A DNA stretch of 64,000 nt from assembly GCA_024235395.1 (NCBI GenBank), contig JACKMK010000001.1, positions 806,001-870,000 on the forward strand, read 5' to 3'. The DNA is from Chromatiaceae bacterium (GTDB lineage Bacteria > Pseudomonadota > Gammaproteobacteria > Chromatiales > Chromatiaceae). This document shows positions 14,953-24,342 of this stretch, in pieces. Positions within the stretch are counted from its first letter, which is position 1. Every line of letters starts with the position of its first letter. The notes under the pieces are model-generated. The model saw only the letters and a list, made by a program, of their open reading frames with translations, made no database searches and had not been told where the DNA came from. Both the position numbers and the translations under genes were made by a program.

Positions 14953-17900
14953 TTAGTTTAGACCGTCTCCGTCAGGTTTTCCCAGACTTTTCAACTGGAT
15001 ACCCCGCCTTCCGGAACCTTTTTTTCTAGTTGAGGGAATGCCGGTCTGAGTGGATGCCGGTGACGCCGCAGGTTTCTTGCCGGATGCCGACTCACGCGAA
15101 GGGCGCTTTGCCACCTGGGGCTCGTTGGCGTTGGCGCCGGAGGATTCCGGAGGCTGCTTTTTCAGCACGACGCGCGTACCGCCGGAACGCCGCGCAGTTG
15201 CTTTCTTCGCCGGCGGCTCAGTGCCCTTGGCCTTGCCAGCTGCGGGTTTGGCTCTGGACCTGGTCACTGCGGACCTGGTCGCTGCGGACTTGGCGGCAGT
15301 GGACTTGGCTGCGGACTTGGTCTCTGCGGACTTGGTCTCTGCGGACTTGGCCTTTGCGGATTTGGCCTCTGCGGACTTGGCCTCTGCGGACTTGGCCTCT
15401 GCGGACTTGGCCTCTGCGGATTTGGTCTCTGCGGATTTGGTCTCGACGGACTTGGTCGCTACGGATTTGGTCGCTGCGCGCTTGGTCGCGGTGGACTCGC
15501 CGGCAGCAGGCCTTGCGGCTGGCGCCTTGGTTTCCCCAGACCTGTGCACGGCGGCCGAGTCACCCGCCCGGCGTCCCGTTTGCACCTCGACACCCCGCGC
15601 CGCCGGCGGTCGTGCAGCCGACTCGGACGCAACGATAGCCTCTTTCGCCGCCTTGTCGCTCACCGGCTTTTTCCTGGAGCGCAACAATCGTGCAAGTCCG
15701 CCAAACAGCACCGCGAGCAGCCCGACCACGCCGAACAGCACGCTGGCGAATCCACTCCAGGCCTTCACCCAGAGCGGATCTCCGACCTTGGTACCGGCAC
15801 CCTGTGGCCCGCCAGGGCCCCCTTCCGGACCTTGCCCTTCGGAAAACTTGCGGCACTTGTTGGTGCCGGCCACGGCGCAAAGCGAATCCGAGGCCGCCAC
15901 GCAGCCCAGCGGAATCACGACCAGGGTCAACAGCGTGGAGACCAACACGCCTGAGGCGAGCGATATCGCCATACCCTGGAATATCGGGTCGAAAAAGATC
16001 ACCGAAGAGCCACACACCAGCGCCAGCGCGGTGATCAGGATCGGCCGCGTCCGCGTCTTGCACGCGGAGATCACCGCATCGACCACCGAATCGCCTTCCT
16101 GGATGCGGTGGACCGAAAAGTCGACCAGCAGGATCGAATTGCGCACGATGATACCGGCCAGCGCGATCCAGCCGATCATCGACGTTGCGGTGAACTCGCC
16201 ACCCCACCCCATCTGGAAGAACAGCGTGTGCGCCGGGATGATCCCGAGCAGGGTCAGCGGGATCGGAGCCATGATCAATGCGGGGATCCGGAAGTTGCCG
16301 AACTCCCAGACCACCAGGATGTAGATCAATATCAGTGCGGCACCAAACGCGATGCCCATATCCCGGAAGGTCTCATAGGTGACCGTCCATTCGCCCGCCC
16401 ATTCGATCGCCGAATAGGCGTCGTCAGGGGGCGGGCCTGTATAGTAGATATGATCGCAGAGGTCGACCCCGTCGGGGGTACGGCAACCCAACTCGGCGAG
16501 CTTGTCCTCCACCTGCAGCATCCCGTAGATCGGCGCCGCGAGGCGACCTCCGACGTCGGCAACCACGTACTCGACCGGCCTCAGGTCTTTGTTGTAGATG
16601 ATGTCGGCCTCGGTGCGCCGCTCGAACGCGCCGAGCTCGCGCAACGGCACACCGCCGCCGCTGAGTGGCGACTGAACGAGGATATCGCCCAGGCGGGAGA
16701 TCTGCGAGCGCTCGGCGAGTGGCACCTGGATCACGATGTTGATCGGCTCGTGGCCCGCCCGCTGTTTGACATCGCCGAGGACATACCCGCCGAGTGCCAT
16801 CGACAGCTCGCGGTTGATGCTCTCCACCGAGATACCGCGCCGCTGTGCCTTCTCCTGATCGACCTCGAAATGCCAATACTCGTAAGGCTCGCGCATGTAG
16901 TTGTCGACGTCGCGCAGGCTCTCGGTCTGGCTGAAGATGCTGGTCAGGTCCCGCGCGACCTGTCGACGGGTCTCCGGATCGGGGCCGTGCACTTCGGCGA
17001 CCACGGATTGCAGCACCGGCGGACCAGGCGGCATCTCGACCACCGAATACTTCGCGCGTGTCCCTTCGACCAGTTGCTGGATCTGCTGACGCGCGTCGAC
17101 CGCGATCTCGTGGCTGGACCTTTTGCGCTCGGTCTTGTCGAGGAGCTGCACCTGGATCTCGGCCTGCCAGGGGTGCTGCCGGAGGTAGTAGTGCCGGACC
17201 ATGCCGTTGAAATCGAAAGGCCGCGCGGTTCCGACATAGATCTGTGCCGCCGTGACCTCCGGCATCCGCCGCAGCCGCTCCGCGATCACGTGCGCCATGT
17301 TGCCCGTGTCGGCAAGTGGCGTGCCTTCCGGCATATCGAGCACGACAGCAAATTCCGGTTTGTTGTCGAGTGGCAGCATCTTCACCGCCACCCATTTGAA
17401 ATAAAAGAACGAGCACATCAGGATCAGCGCGCCCCACATCGCCAGCTTGAACAGGCGCGCCTTGTTGCGGTCGAGAATCATCGGCATCAGGACACGCCGG
17501 TAGAGCCTCTCGAGCCACTCGGCCTCCTTCAGCTCGCGAACCTCGGCGCTTTCCAGGTAGTGCATCGTCGGCCGGAACATGCCGTGGATAGCGAACCACG
17601 GGGTGAACACGAACGCCGCGAACAGCGAGATGCCCATCGCGACCGAACCCAGCACCGGGATCGGCAACATGTAGGGCCCCATCATGCCGGTGACCGCTCC
17701 CATCGGCAGTAGCGCGCCGATGACCGTCAGGGTCGCGAGGATGGTCGGGTTGCCGACCTCGCGCACCGCGTCGACCGCCGTGGCCATATCGGTCTGACCT
17801 TGTTCGAGCCAGCGCCGGTAGATGTTCTCGACGACCACGATTGCGTCGTCCACCAGGATGCCGATCGAGAAGATCAACGCGAACAGCGACACGCGGTCGA

Positions 17901-19185
17901 TCGTGAAATCCAGCAGCATCGCGCACAGGATGGTGAACAGCAGCACGACCGGCACGACGAACAGCACGACGAACGCGGGTTTGAGCGCACGGAACGCGAT
18001 CCACACCAGCAGGAATACGAACATGGTCGCGACGAACAGCTTGAAGATCAGTTCGTTGACCTTCTCCTCAGCGGTCTTTCCGTAGTTGCGCGTGATGCTG
18101 ACGTGTACGTCGTTGGGGATCAGTCGTCCGCGCAGATTCTCGACCCGCTGGATGATCGCCTCCGCGACGTCCACCCCGTTGGTACCTTTCTTTTTCGCCA
18201 CCGCGATGGTGACCGCCGGCACACTGATCGCCTGATCGGGATCCTCGGCCGCTGCGCCGGTGTAGTACGCGACCGTCTGTGTAGCGTCCTCGGGGCCCTG
18301 TCGCACATCGGCGACGTCATGCACATAGACAGGCGCACCGTTGTGGATCCCGACCTGGAGCCGGTTGATGTCTTCGACCGATTCGAGGAAAGCGCCCGAC
18401 ACGACCATCATGTGCGTGCCGCCCGACTCCACGTCGCCCATCTGCTGCTCGACGTTGGACGCGGTGATGGCCTGGGCGACCTGTGCCAGGCTGAGGCCAA
18501 ATCCGGCCAGACGCTCGGGATAGACCTCGACGGTCACCTGTTCGGCGCGTCCGCCCACCACGAAGCTGTCGCCGGTGTCCGGTATCTCCTTGATGTGTTG
18601 CATGACCGATTGCGCCAGACGCCGCAACTGCGAGTCATCGACATCCGGCACGCCGTCGCCGTTGTAGTCCTTCTCCGACCACAGCGTCAGCGTGACTACC
18701 GGGACGTCGTCGATGCCCTTCGCCTTCACCAACGGCGGCATCACGCCCGGCGGGATACGGTCCATGTTCGATTCAAGTTTGTCGTTGACCTTGACCAGCG
18801 AGTTCTCCATCTCCTCGCCGACGTCGAACTGTACGGTCACGATACCCATGCCACGCTGACTCGCCGAGTAGACGTGGTCGACGCCCTCGATCTCGTACAT
18901 GATGCGTTCTAGGGGCTGGACCGCGAGGGAGGCGACCTGCTCGGGTTCGGCGCCCGGGTACTGCACAATCAGATCGACCATCGGCACCGAGATCTGCGGA
19001 TCCTCCTGGCGCGGCGTGGCCAGCAGCCCGAGGATGCCGAGCATCAACATCGCCAGATACAACAACGGCGACAACGGCGAGTTGATGAAGAAACGGGCCA
19101 TGTTCCCGGCCAGGCCGAGACCGTTCGCCGGATGGCCGGTCGCCTCCGGGCCACCCGCTGGGGGACGCTGTTCAATGTCGCTCAT
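14953..19185 (-). CDS. RND-superfamily efflux pump (AcrB/CusA-like) with Lys/Ala-rich repeat tail
   Basis: The 1410-residue protein is a complete RND permease (core about 1-1100) with a 300-residue extension. Core signs are the first membrane segment after residue 30, large periplasmic domains, and the proton-relay helix SIGILVDDAIVVVENIYR with its paired Asp residues. The first periplasmic domain contains an EF-hand-like loop (DYNGDGVPDVDD), suggesting calcium binding. After the usual last helix (~1088) come a linker, an extra hydrophobic segment (~1140-1166) and a tail of about fifteen 5-residue KSAE(A/T) repeats (~1232-1310), then more Lys/Ser/Pro-rich sequence. Typical RND pumps end near 1050. 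The adaptor gene lies 70 bases upstream; no TolC gene is adjacent. Substrate unknown. Confidence 0.93.
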   Translation of the reverse strand: MSDIEQRPPAGGPEATGHPANGLGLAGNMARFFINSPLSPLLYLAMLMLGILGLLATPRQEDPQISVPMVDLIVQYPGAEPEQVASLAVQPLERIMYEIEGVDHVYSASQRGMGIVTVQFDVGEEMENSLVKVNDKLESNMDRIPPGVMPPLVKAKGIDDVPVVTLTLWSEKDYNGDGVPDVDDSQLRRLAQSVMQHIKEIPDTGDSFVVGGRAEQVTVEVYPERLAGFGLSLAQVAQAITASNVEQQMGDVESGGTHMMVVSGAFLESVEDINRLQVGIHNGAPVYVHDVADVRQGPEDATQTVAYYTGAAAEDPDQAISVPAVTIAVAKKKGTNGVDVAEAIIQRVENLRGRLIPNDVHVSITRNYGKTAEEKVNELIFKLFVATMFVFLLVWIAFRALKPAFVVLFVVPVVLLFTILCAMLLDFTIDRVSLFALIFSIGILVDDAIVVVENIYRRWLEQGQTDMATAVDAVREVGNPTILATLTVIGALLPMGAVTGMMGPYMLPIPVLGSVAMGISLFAAFVFTPWFAIHGMFRPTMHYLESAEVRELKEAEWLERLYRRVLMPMILDRNKARLFKLAMWGALILMCSFFYFKWVAVKMLPLDNKPEFAVVLDMPEGTPLADTGNMAHVIAERLRRMPEVTAAQIYVGTARPFDFNGMVRHYYLRQHPWQAEIQVQLLDKTERKRSSHEIAVDARQQIQQLVEGTRAKYSVVEMPPGPPVLQSVVAEVHGPDPETRRQVARDLTSIFSQTESLRDVDNYMREPYEYWHFEVDQEKAQRRGISVESINRELSMALGGYVLGDVKQRAGHEPINIVIQVPLAERSQISRLGDILVQSPLSGGGVPLRELGAFERRTEADIIYNKDLRPVEYVVADVGGRLAAPIYGMLQVEDKLAELGCRTPDGVDLCDHIYYTGPPPDDAYSAIEWAGEWTVTYETFRDMGIAFGAALILIYILVVWEFGNFRIPALIMAPIPLTLLGIIPAHTLFFQMGWGGEFTATSMIGWIALAGIIVRNSILLVDFSVHRIQEGDSVVDAVISACKTRTRPILITALALVCGSSVIFFDPIFQGMAISLASGVLVSTLLTLVVIPLGCVAASDSLCAVAGTNKCRKFSEGQGPEGGPGGPQGAGTKVGDPLWVKAWSGFASVLFGVVGLLAVLFGGLARLLRSRKKPVSDKAAKEAIVASESAARPPAARGVEVQTGRRAGDSAAVHRSGETKAPAARPAAGESTATKRAATKSVATKSVETKSAETKSAEAKSAEAKSAEAKSAEAKSAKAKSAETKSAETKSAAKSTAAKSAATRSAVTRSRAKPAAGKAKGTEPPAKKATARRSGGTRVVLKKQPPESSGANANEPQVAKRPSRESASGKKPAASPASTQTGIPSTRKKGSGRRGIQLKSLGKPDGDGLN
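15256..15490 (-). repeat. 15-bp tandem repeat encoding KSAE(A/T) units
   Basis: About fifteen imperfect copies of a 15-base unit (plus strand type GCGGACTTGGCCTCT) run through the 3' part of the RND pump gene and keep its reading frame. Copies differ mostly at synonymous or Ala/Glu/Thr positions. Such arrays vary in length by slippage. Confidence 0.85.
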
Positions 19186-19255
19186 GCGTTTCTGTCAATC
19201 CGTCAAGCCAGTACGGCACTGCCGCACGCCGCCGTAACCCGTGGGTCGCTGCCGT

Positions 19256-20398
19256 TCAGTCGCCGCGACTTCTGCTCATGATGTCGGGACCGGGATTGGG
19301 ATACACCCGATCCCCGGGGGCGATGCCGGACAGGACCATCGTCATGCCGTTGTCCAGGCGCTTGCCCTGGCGAATCATGCGCAGCTCCGGCTCCCCCTGG
19401 TCGTTCTGGATGTACACCACCGGCAGGCTGCCCCGGTAACGGATCGCGGTGCTCGGTATAACCGGCAGCTGGTGCTTCGTCGGTCCCGTGATGTCCGGAA
19501 TCTGCACCCTGGCGTACATGCCGGGTTTCGACACGCCCTGCGGAATGTCGAACTTCACCTTTATCGTGTGACGCTGCACATCCGCCATCGGGAAGATCTG
19601 CGCGACGCGCACCGCGACGGGTTCCGGATGATCATCGAAGGTGGCCGCATTCTGCAGAACGCCCATCGGCTGCAGGCCCTGTGCGAGGCGCGCCGGCACA
19701 TCGACCTCGATCTGCAGCCAGGTCACGTCGGCGAGCTTGAGCATCGGCTGCCCCGGCTGCACGGTATCGCCCTCTTCGACGAATTTCTCGACGATCACCC
19801 CGTCGAACGGCGCCAGGCTCTTCGCATCCCGCAACTTCGCATCGATCGCCCTGATCTCCGATTGCGCCTGTAGCATCGCGCTGCGTGCCTGTTCCATGCG
19901 CGTGCTCGACGCATACAGATCCGCGCTGCGTTCGGCACCGCGATCGCGCTGGCCCATGAAATCCTCGGCCGGCCGGGTGAACATCTGGTCGAACAGGTTC
20001 GGGATCGCCATCCCGCCAGGGGCACTCTTCGACTGAGGCGACCAGAGTTCGCGCGAGTACTGTACCCCGGCGTTACGCAGCTGCGCATCGGCCGACGCCA
20101 ACTGCGCATAGGCCGCACTGCGCTTGGCCAGCAACTCGTCTTCATCGAGCGCGATCAGCGTGGTGCCCTCCTCGAACGCCTCGCCCTCGATGCCGGCGAT
20201 GAACTTGACCCGCCCCGGCAACTGCGCGGCCAGCGTCACCTCCTTGAAGGGGACGACGCTGCCGCTGACGACCACGGTGGGTATCTCGGTCGATTCCTTG
20301 ACGACAAAAACATCCTGCACATCGCGGTCGCGCGCCGTGCTCGATGCAGCCGCGACGACGAGCGTTGCGGCAACGGTGGCGATCAGGGTCTTTCGCAT
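19256..20398 (-). CDS. RND efflux periplasmic adaptor (membrane fusion protein)
   Basis: The 380-residue HlyD/AcrA-type adaptor has an N-terminal signal (MRKTLIATVAATLVVAAASS), a lipoyl-like half (SGSVVPFKEVTLAAQLPGRV), a helical hairpin (about 90-200) and the second lipoyl half (APFDGVIVEKFVEEGDTVQPGQPMLKLAD), then beta-barrel and membrane-proximal domains. It would link the inner-membrane pump at 14953 to an outer-membrane channel encoded elsewhere. There is no lipobox, so it is probably soluble in the periplasm. It is the first gene of the pair; its promoter should lie in the 480-base gap upstream. Confidence 0.92.
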   Translation of the reverse strand: MRKTLIATVAATLVVAAASSTARDRDVQDVFVVKESTEIPTVVVSGSVVPFKEVTLAAQLPGRVKFIAGIEGEAFEEGTTLIALDEDELLAKRSAAYAQLASADAQLRNAGVQYSRELWSPQSKSAPGGMAIPNLFDQMFTRPAEDFMGQRDRGAERSADLYASSTRMEQARSAMLQAQSEIRAIDAKLRDAKSLAPFDGVIVEKFVEEGDTVQPGQPMLKLADVTWLQIEVDVPARLAQGLQPMGVLQNAATFDDHPEPVAVRVAQIFPMADVQRHTIKVKFDIPQGVSKPGMYARVQIPDITGPTKHQLPVIPSTAIRYRGSLPVVYIQNDQGEPELRMIRQGKRLDNGMTMVLSGIAPGDRVYPNPGPDIMSRSRGD

Positions 20399-20878
20399 TC
20401 TTTTTGCTAGCCTTTTAAAGCGTCTGACAACTCGAACGCCGGTGCGGCCGTACCGCCCGGCATAAAGTCGCTTCAGCAGGATTCGTGCGCGGAAGTGCCT
20501 GATTCGACGGATTCAACGACAAATCAGCGACCTCCCCGGATGCGCGTGCCGGCCGGCCTGGCCGCGTGGCATTCGATTCATTGACCATGCCACTTCAACT
20601 CCCTGATTACGCGCGATAATTTCGCTCGTTCGCATGTCGATTCGCAGCTTTCTGCGGACTGTCGCGAGCGTTTCTGAGTGGGACGATTATCTGCCAGCCG
20701 ACACGTCGAATGCAATAAAGCAAAACCCTTTCCGAGGCATGCGAAGGGCCGTCCGGGCGGTGTCTGCAGGGACAGATGGAAGGCGATGGATTGTGTGCTC
20801 CGCAACCTACACCTCGCACCCCGCGAGGGGTACCATGCGCGAGACCGCCAAACATAAGGATACGAGGAGCAACGTCCA
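20399..20878. other. 480-bp intergenic region between divergent genes
   Basis: The gap separates the RND adaptor (minus) from the GTPase gene (plus). Short open frames here lack ribosome-binding sites and family features. A weak minus-strand hairpin with TTTT (20722-20748) could be an attenuator but is not well paired. Promoters for both flanking genes must lie here; I cannot place them securely. Confidence 0.4.
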
Positions 20879-22417
20879 ATGCGCGCCGCTGGGCCAGTCA
20901 TAGAGACCCGTCTTAAACACCTCGAAGCCCACCTCGAGCAGGAGAACCCGGTGCTGCTCAATGCGGTGCAGAGTTTTCGCGAACTCGACACCGTCGCCTA
21001 CAAGATGGGACTGTTCGATGCGGAACAGTCGTTTGCCACACAGATACCGTGGTGGCCCCTGATCTCGGTGCTCGGTACCTTTTCCGCCGGGAAATCGACG
21101 TTTATCAACCATTACATCGGCGACAGACTGCAGCGCAGCGGCAACCAGGCGGTCGACGACAAGTTTACGGTGTTGTGCTTCAGCAGCCACGCAACAACCC
21201 ACGCCCTGCCCGGGGTCGCGCTCGATTCCGACCCCCGCTTCCCGTTCTACAAGATCAGCGGCGAGATCGAGAAGGTGGCGGCCGGCGAAGGATCGCGGAT
21301 AGACGCCTACCTGCAGCTCAAGACCACGCCGAGCCAGGCGCTGCGGGGCAAGATCCTGATCGACTCCCCGGGATTCGATGCCGATGCACAGCGCACCTCG
21401 ACGCTGAAGATCACCGACCACATCATCGATCTCTCCGATCTTGTGCTGGTGTTCTTCGATGCCCGCCACCCGGAACCCGGCGCCATGCGCGACACGCTCG
21501 ACCACCTCGTCAGCAAGACGATCAGCCGGGCCGACTCTGGCAAGTTCCTGTACATCCTCAACCAGATCGACACCACCGCGCGCGAAGACAATCCCGAGGA
21601 GGTGGTGGCCGCCTGGCAACGCGCGCTCGGTGAACGCGGACTGACGGCCGGTCGCTTTTTCACGATCTACAACGAAGAGGCCGCAAACCCGATCACCGAC
21701 GAGGCGCTGCGCCGGCGTTTCCGCGGCAAGCGCGACACCGACCTCGCCGAGATTCACGAACGCATGGAGCAGGTCGAGATCGAGCGCGCCTACCGGATCG
21801 TCGGGTCACTCGAAAAGACCGCGCGCAGCTTCGAGGAAAAGGCTGTACCCGCGGTCACGCAGATGATCGCGATGTGGCGCAAACGCACCCTGATCGGCGA
21901 CCTGATCGCCGCGCTGCTGATCATCGGCGGGTTCGTGTTCGCCACGGTGCGTCTCGGGCAGTGGGATGGCCTGCATCTGAAGGCCGCCTGGTGGGACAAG
22001 ATCAGCGAGTCACCGATGAGCCTCTATTTCACCGCCCTGGCGGTCTATCTCGTCTGGCTGGCGGTGCACTTCGGGGTGCGCCACCTGGCGGCGAAGTCGC
22101 TGTCTGGCACCGCCGACCGCCTGGCCCAGAAAATCGGTCTGCGCGGCAGTCTGCGCGACGCATTCCGACTCAACACCAAACCCTGGCACAGCATCTTCAG
22201 CCGCCAACCGGTGGGCTGGGGTCGGCGAAACCGGCGGCGTGTCCAGCAGGTGCTGGAGAACACCGACAACTACGTCCAGGATCTGAACGACCGTTTCACC
22301 GACCCATCGGGCCGCCCGACCCCGGAGATCTCTGCCACACCGGACGATGCGATCGATCCGCCGGAGGTACTGGACGAGACCGCGCCCGCCGCGGTACGCG
22401 CCGGCAGCAGCGACTGA
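20879..22417 (+). CDS. Dynamin-like GTPase with C-terminal membrane segments
   Basis: The 512-residue protein has a GTPase domain with G1 GTFSAGKST (about 64-72), G2 region around FTVLCFSS, G3 DSPGFD, and G4 NQID, the arrangement of bacterial dynamin-like or EHD-like proteins. Two hydrophobic segments (LIGDLIAALLIIGGFVFATV and SLYFTALAVYLVWLAVHFGV) at about 340-400 anchor it in the inner membrane, followed by a basic region and an acidic tail. Family members remodel or protect membranes; the specific role here is unknown. The ATG at 20879 is preceded by GAGGAG-like sequence. The fructokinase gene starts 13 bases after its stop. Confidence 0.85.
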   Translation: MRAAGPVIETRLKHLEAHLEQENPVLLNAVQSFRELDTVAYKMGLFDAEQSFATQIPWWPLISVLGTFSAGKSTFINHYIGDRLQRSGNQAVDDKFTVLCFSSHATTHALPGVALDSDPRFPFYKISGEIEKVAAGEGSRIDAYLQLKTTPSQALRGKILIDSPGFDADAQRTSTLKITDHIIDLSDLVLVFFDARHPEPGAMRDTLDHLVSKTISRADSGKFLYILNQIDTTAREDNPEEVVAAWQRALGERGLTAGRFFTIYNEEAANPITDEALRRRFRGKRDTDLAEIHERMEQVEIERAYRIVGSLEKTARSFEEKAVPAVTQMIAMWRKRTLIGDLIAALLIIGGFVFATVRLGQWDGLHLKAAWWDKISESPMSLYFTALAVYLVWLAVHFGVRHLAAKSLSGTADRLAQKIGLRGSLRDAFRLNTKPWHSIFSRQPVGWGRRNRRRVQQVLENTDNYVQDLNDRFTDPSGRPTPEISATPDDAIDPPEVLDETAPAAVRAGSSD

Positions 22418-22430
22418 CACCACTGTCCGC

Positions 22431-23333
22431 ATGCCGCGGATCGGGATCGACCTCGGTGGGACCAAGATCGAAGGGATCGTCCTGGAACGGGACGACCGGA
22501 TCAGTCAGCGCCTGCGGATTGCCACCCCGGCCGGTGATTACCGTGCGACGATCGACGCGGTCGCCGGCCTGGTCCGCGACCTCGAGGTCGCACGCGGTGA
22601 ACGCTGCAGCGTGGGCGTCGGGACCCCCGGCGCACCTTCACCGCAAACGGGCCGATTGCGCAACGCGAATTCGACCTGCCTGAACGACCGACCGATCGAG
22701 CACGATCTCGCGATGGCGCTCGACAGACCGATCCGTATCGCCAACGACGCCGATTGCTTCACATTGTCGGAGGCCGCCGACGGCGCCGCGGTCGATGCAT
22801 CCTGCGTCTTCGGGGTGATCGTCGGCACCGGGACCGGTGGCGGGATCGTGGTGCGCGGCGAACTGTTGAACGGCCCCAATGCGATTGCCGGCGAGTGGGG
22901 TCACAACCCGCTCCCCTGGGCCGATCCCGATGAGACGCCCGGGCCACGCTGTTACTGCGGGAAGCACGGCTGCATCGAGACCTTTCTGTCCGGCCCCGGG
23001 ATGGCACTCGACTTCGCACAGCACGGTGGCGAACGGCACTCGGCGATCGAGATCGTCCGCCTCGCGGATGCCGGCGATGCGCGCGCACTGGACTGTGTAC
23101 GACGCTACGTAGACCGGATGGCGCGCAGTCTGGCCAGTGTCATCAATCTGCTCGATCCGGACGTGATCGTGCTGGGCGGCGGCATGTCGAACATCAGCCG
23201 GCTGTATCACAGCGTGCCGCAACGATGGGTGCGCTACGTGTTCTCCGACGTCGTCCGCACCCGGCTGATACCCCCGATGCACGGCGACAGCAGCGGCGTG
23301 CGCGGTGCGGCCCGCCTCTGGCCTGCTGAATGA
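22431..23333 (+). CDS. mak: ROK-family fructokinase (Mak type)
   Basis: The 300-residue protein closely follows the E. coli Mak layout: IGIDLGGTKIEGIVL (phosphate 1), RNANSTCLND, FGVIVGTGTGGG, the zinc-binding ROK motif GEWGHNPLPW then CYCGKHGCIETFLSGPG, NLLDPDVIVLGGGMSN, and the C-terminal HGDSSGVRGAARLW. It phosphorylates fructose (or mannose) to the 6-phosphate with ATP. ATG 22431 is chosen because the family begins directly at the GIDLGGTK strand. It is probably co-transcribed with the preceding GTPase gene, although a functional link is not obvious. Confidence 0.93.
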   Translation: MPRIGIDLGGTKIEGIVLERDDRISQRLRIATPAGDYRATIDAVAGLVRDLEVARGERCSVGVGTPGAPSPQTGRLRNANSTCLNDRPIEHDLAMALDRPIRIANDADCFTLSEAADGAAVDASCVFGVIVGTGTGGGIVVRGELLNGPNAIAGEWGHNPLPWADPDETPGPRCYCGKHGCIETFLSGPGMALDFAQHGGERHSAIEIVRLADAGDARALDCVRRYVDRMARSLASVINLLDPDVIVLGGGMSNISRLYHSVPQRWVRYVFSDVVRTRLIPPMHGDSSGVRGAARLWPAE

Positions 23334-23345
23334 ATGCTCAGCGTG

Positions 23346-24200
23346 TCACGCGGCGCCGAGCGCGCCGGCGAGCGATGTCAACGCATCATAGCGGTTGAGA
23401 AAGGCGCCCGAGCGGTACTCGCATTGCGCCTCTTCCACGCCCGCGACGCGTAACGTCTCGACATGCCCGGCGGTAACGCCCACCACCCATTTGCGCGCCG
23501 CCCGCAGCATCCGAACCATCGGCGGATCGCTCGCCGCGGCCAGGGGGTCGCCGAGCCGGGTCACGCCCTCGGCGACGATCGCGGGCAGCTGCCAATGCCG
23601 CGCCAGAAAGGCGCCCGCAGCCCAGTGGTCGATTCCCATCAGGGCGCGTTCGGCCTCTTCGAGGCTGCCGGACGTACCGTCGGCGGTGAGTCGCAGCGCG
23701 GCGTCGAACTTGGTCGGCCACAGGTGCGCCATCAGCAGTTCGCCAAGATTGTGCAGCAGGCCGACCAGATAGGTGGCATCGGGGTCTGCCGACCGCGGCG
23801 GCGACGCGCTGCGCGCAAGGCCGCTCGCGAGGTCCGCGGTCCCCAGGGCGATCAACCAGTATTCGGTGAGGTCGAAACGTCGGCAGGCATCGGTCGACAA
23901 GGCCCCGGTCACCGCCATGCCGAACGCCATGTTGCGCACCAGATTGAGACCGAGCACGTGCACGATCGCGTCGTGCACGTTGACCACCGTCCGGCGTGGT
24001 GCGTAGAACACCGAATTGGCTATCCCTATGAGGCGCGCGGTCAACCCGGGATCACGCTCGATCGCCCGCGCGAGGTCACCGATCTCGACGTCGGGATCGC
24101 CGGCCAGCTTCAGCAAGGCGGCAGCCGTCACCGGCAGTGGCGGTATGGACTGCACACTGATCAGGTCGTGGTAGGTGGTGCTGTTCGAATCCAACGGCAT
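23346..24200 (-). CDS. HDOD-domain signalling protein
   Basis: The 284-residue protein is a stand-alone HDOD domain: IPPLPVTAAALLKLAGDPDV at the start, then DLARAIERDPGLTARLIGIA, AIVHVLGLNLVRNMAF, and YLVGLLHNLGELLMA. HDOD proteins are HD-related but usually lack a full set of metal ligands and act as regulators in motility, c-di-GMP and DNA-damage signalling. It converges with the fructokinase gene (12-base gap) and is divergent from the NrtR-like gene. Its specific partner is unknown. Confidence 0.88.
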   Translation of the reverse strand: MPLDSNSTTYHDLISVQSIPPLPVTAAALLKLAGDPDVEIGDLARAIERDPGLTARLIGIANSVFYAPRRTVVNVHDAIVHVLGLNLVRNMAFGMAVTGALSTDACRRFDLTEYWLIALGTADLASGLARSASPPRSADPDATYLVGLLHNLGELLMAHLWPTKFDAALRLTADGTSGSLEEAERALMGIDHWAAGAFLARHWQLPAIVAEGVTRLGDPLAAASDPPMVRMLRAARKWVVGVTAGHVETLRVAGVEEAQCEYRSGAFLNRYDALTSLAGALGAA

Positions 24201-24295
24201 TACCGAATGGAATGGGCCTTTCCCATAGATCGGCCGCGCGACCTAAAGCTTGACCGGGAAGAAGCGATACGCGGCCAGATCCGCGGATATCGATA

Positions 24296-24342
24296 TTGAA
24301 TTGGTGTACCGAAGACACTAGCATGAGTGTACCGACCACACT
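24296..24342 (+). promoter_or_regulatory. Promoter and direct-repeat operator of the NrtR-like gene
   Basis: Two copies of a 16-base element, GTGTACCGA(A/C)(G/C)ACACT, start at 24304 and 24327 (23-base period); 14 of 16 positions match. Each is also an imperfect palindrome with GTGT/ACAC arms. They flank a -35-like TTGAAT (24296-24301) and a -10-like TAGCAT (24319-24324) with 17-base spacing. This looks like an autoregulatory operator of the Nudix-winged-helix regulator encoded downstream. Confidence 0.55.

Noticed and set aside
15256..15490. Possible CRISPR-like repeat array
   Set aside because: The 15-base units are contiguous with no spacers and encode an in-frame pentapeptide repeat of the RND pump.
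15050..18912. Long plus-strand frames opposite the RND pump (for example 15050-16324, 16108-17712, 17800-18912)
   Set aside because: They mirror the GC-rich codon pattern of the minus-strand pump gene, have Asp/Arg/His-rich nonsense composition and no domains.
20722..20748. Minus-strand hairpin with TTTT upstream of the RND adaptor
   Set aside because: Only about five good base pairs with a long loop; too weak to call a terminator or attenuator.
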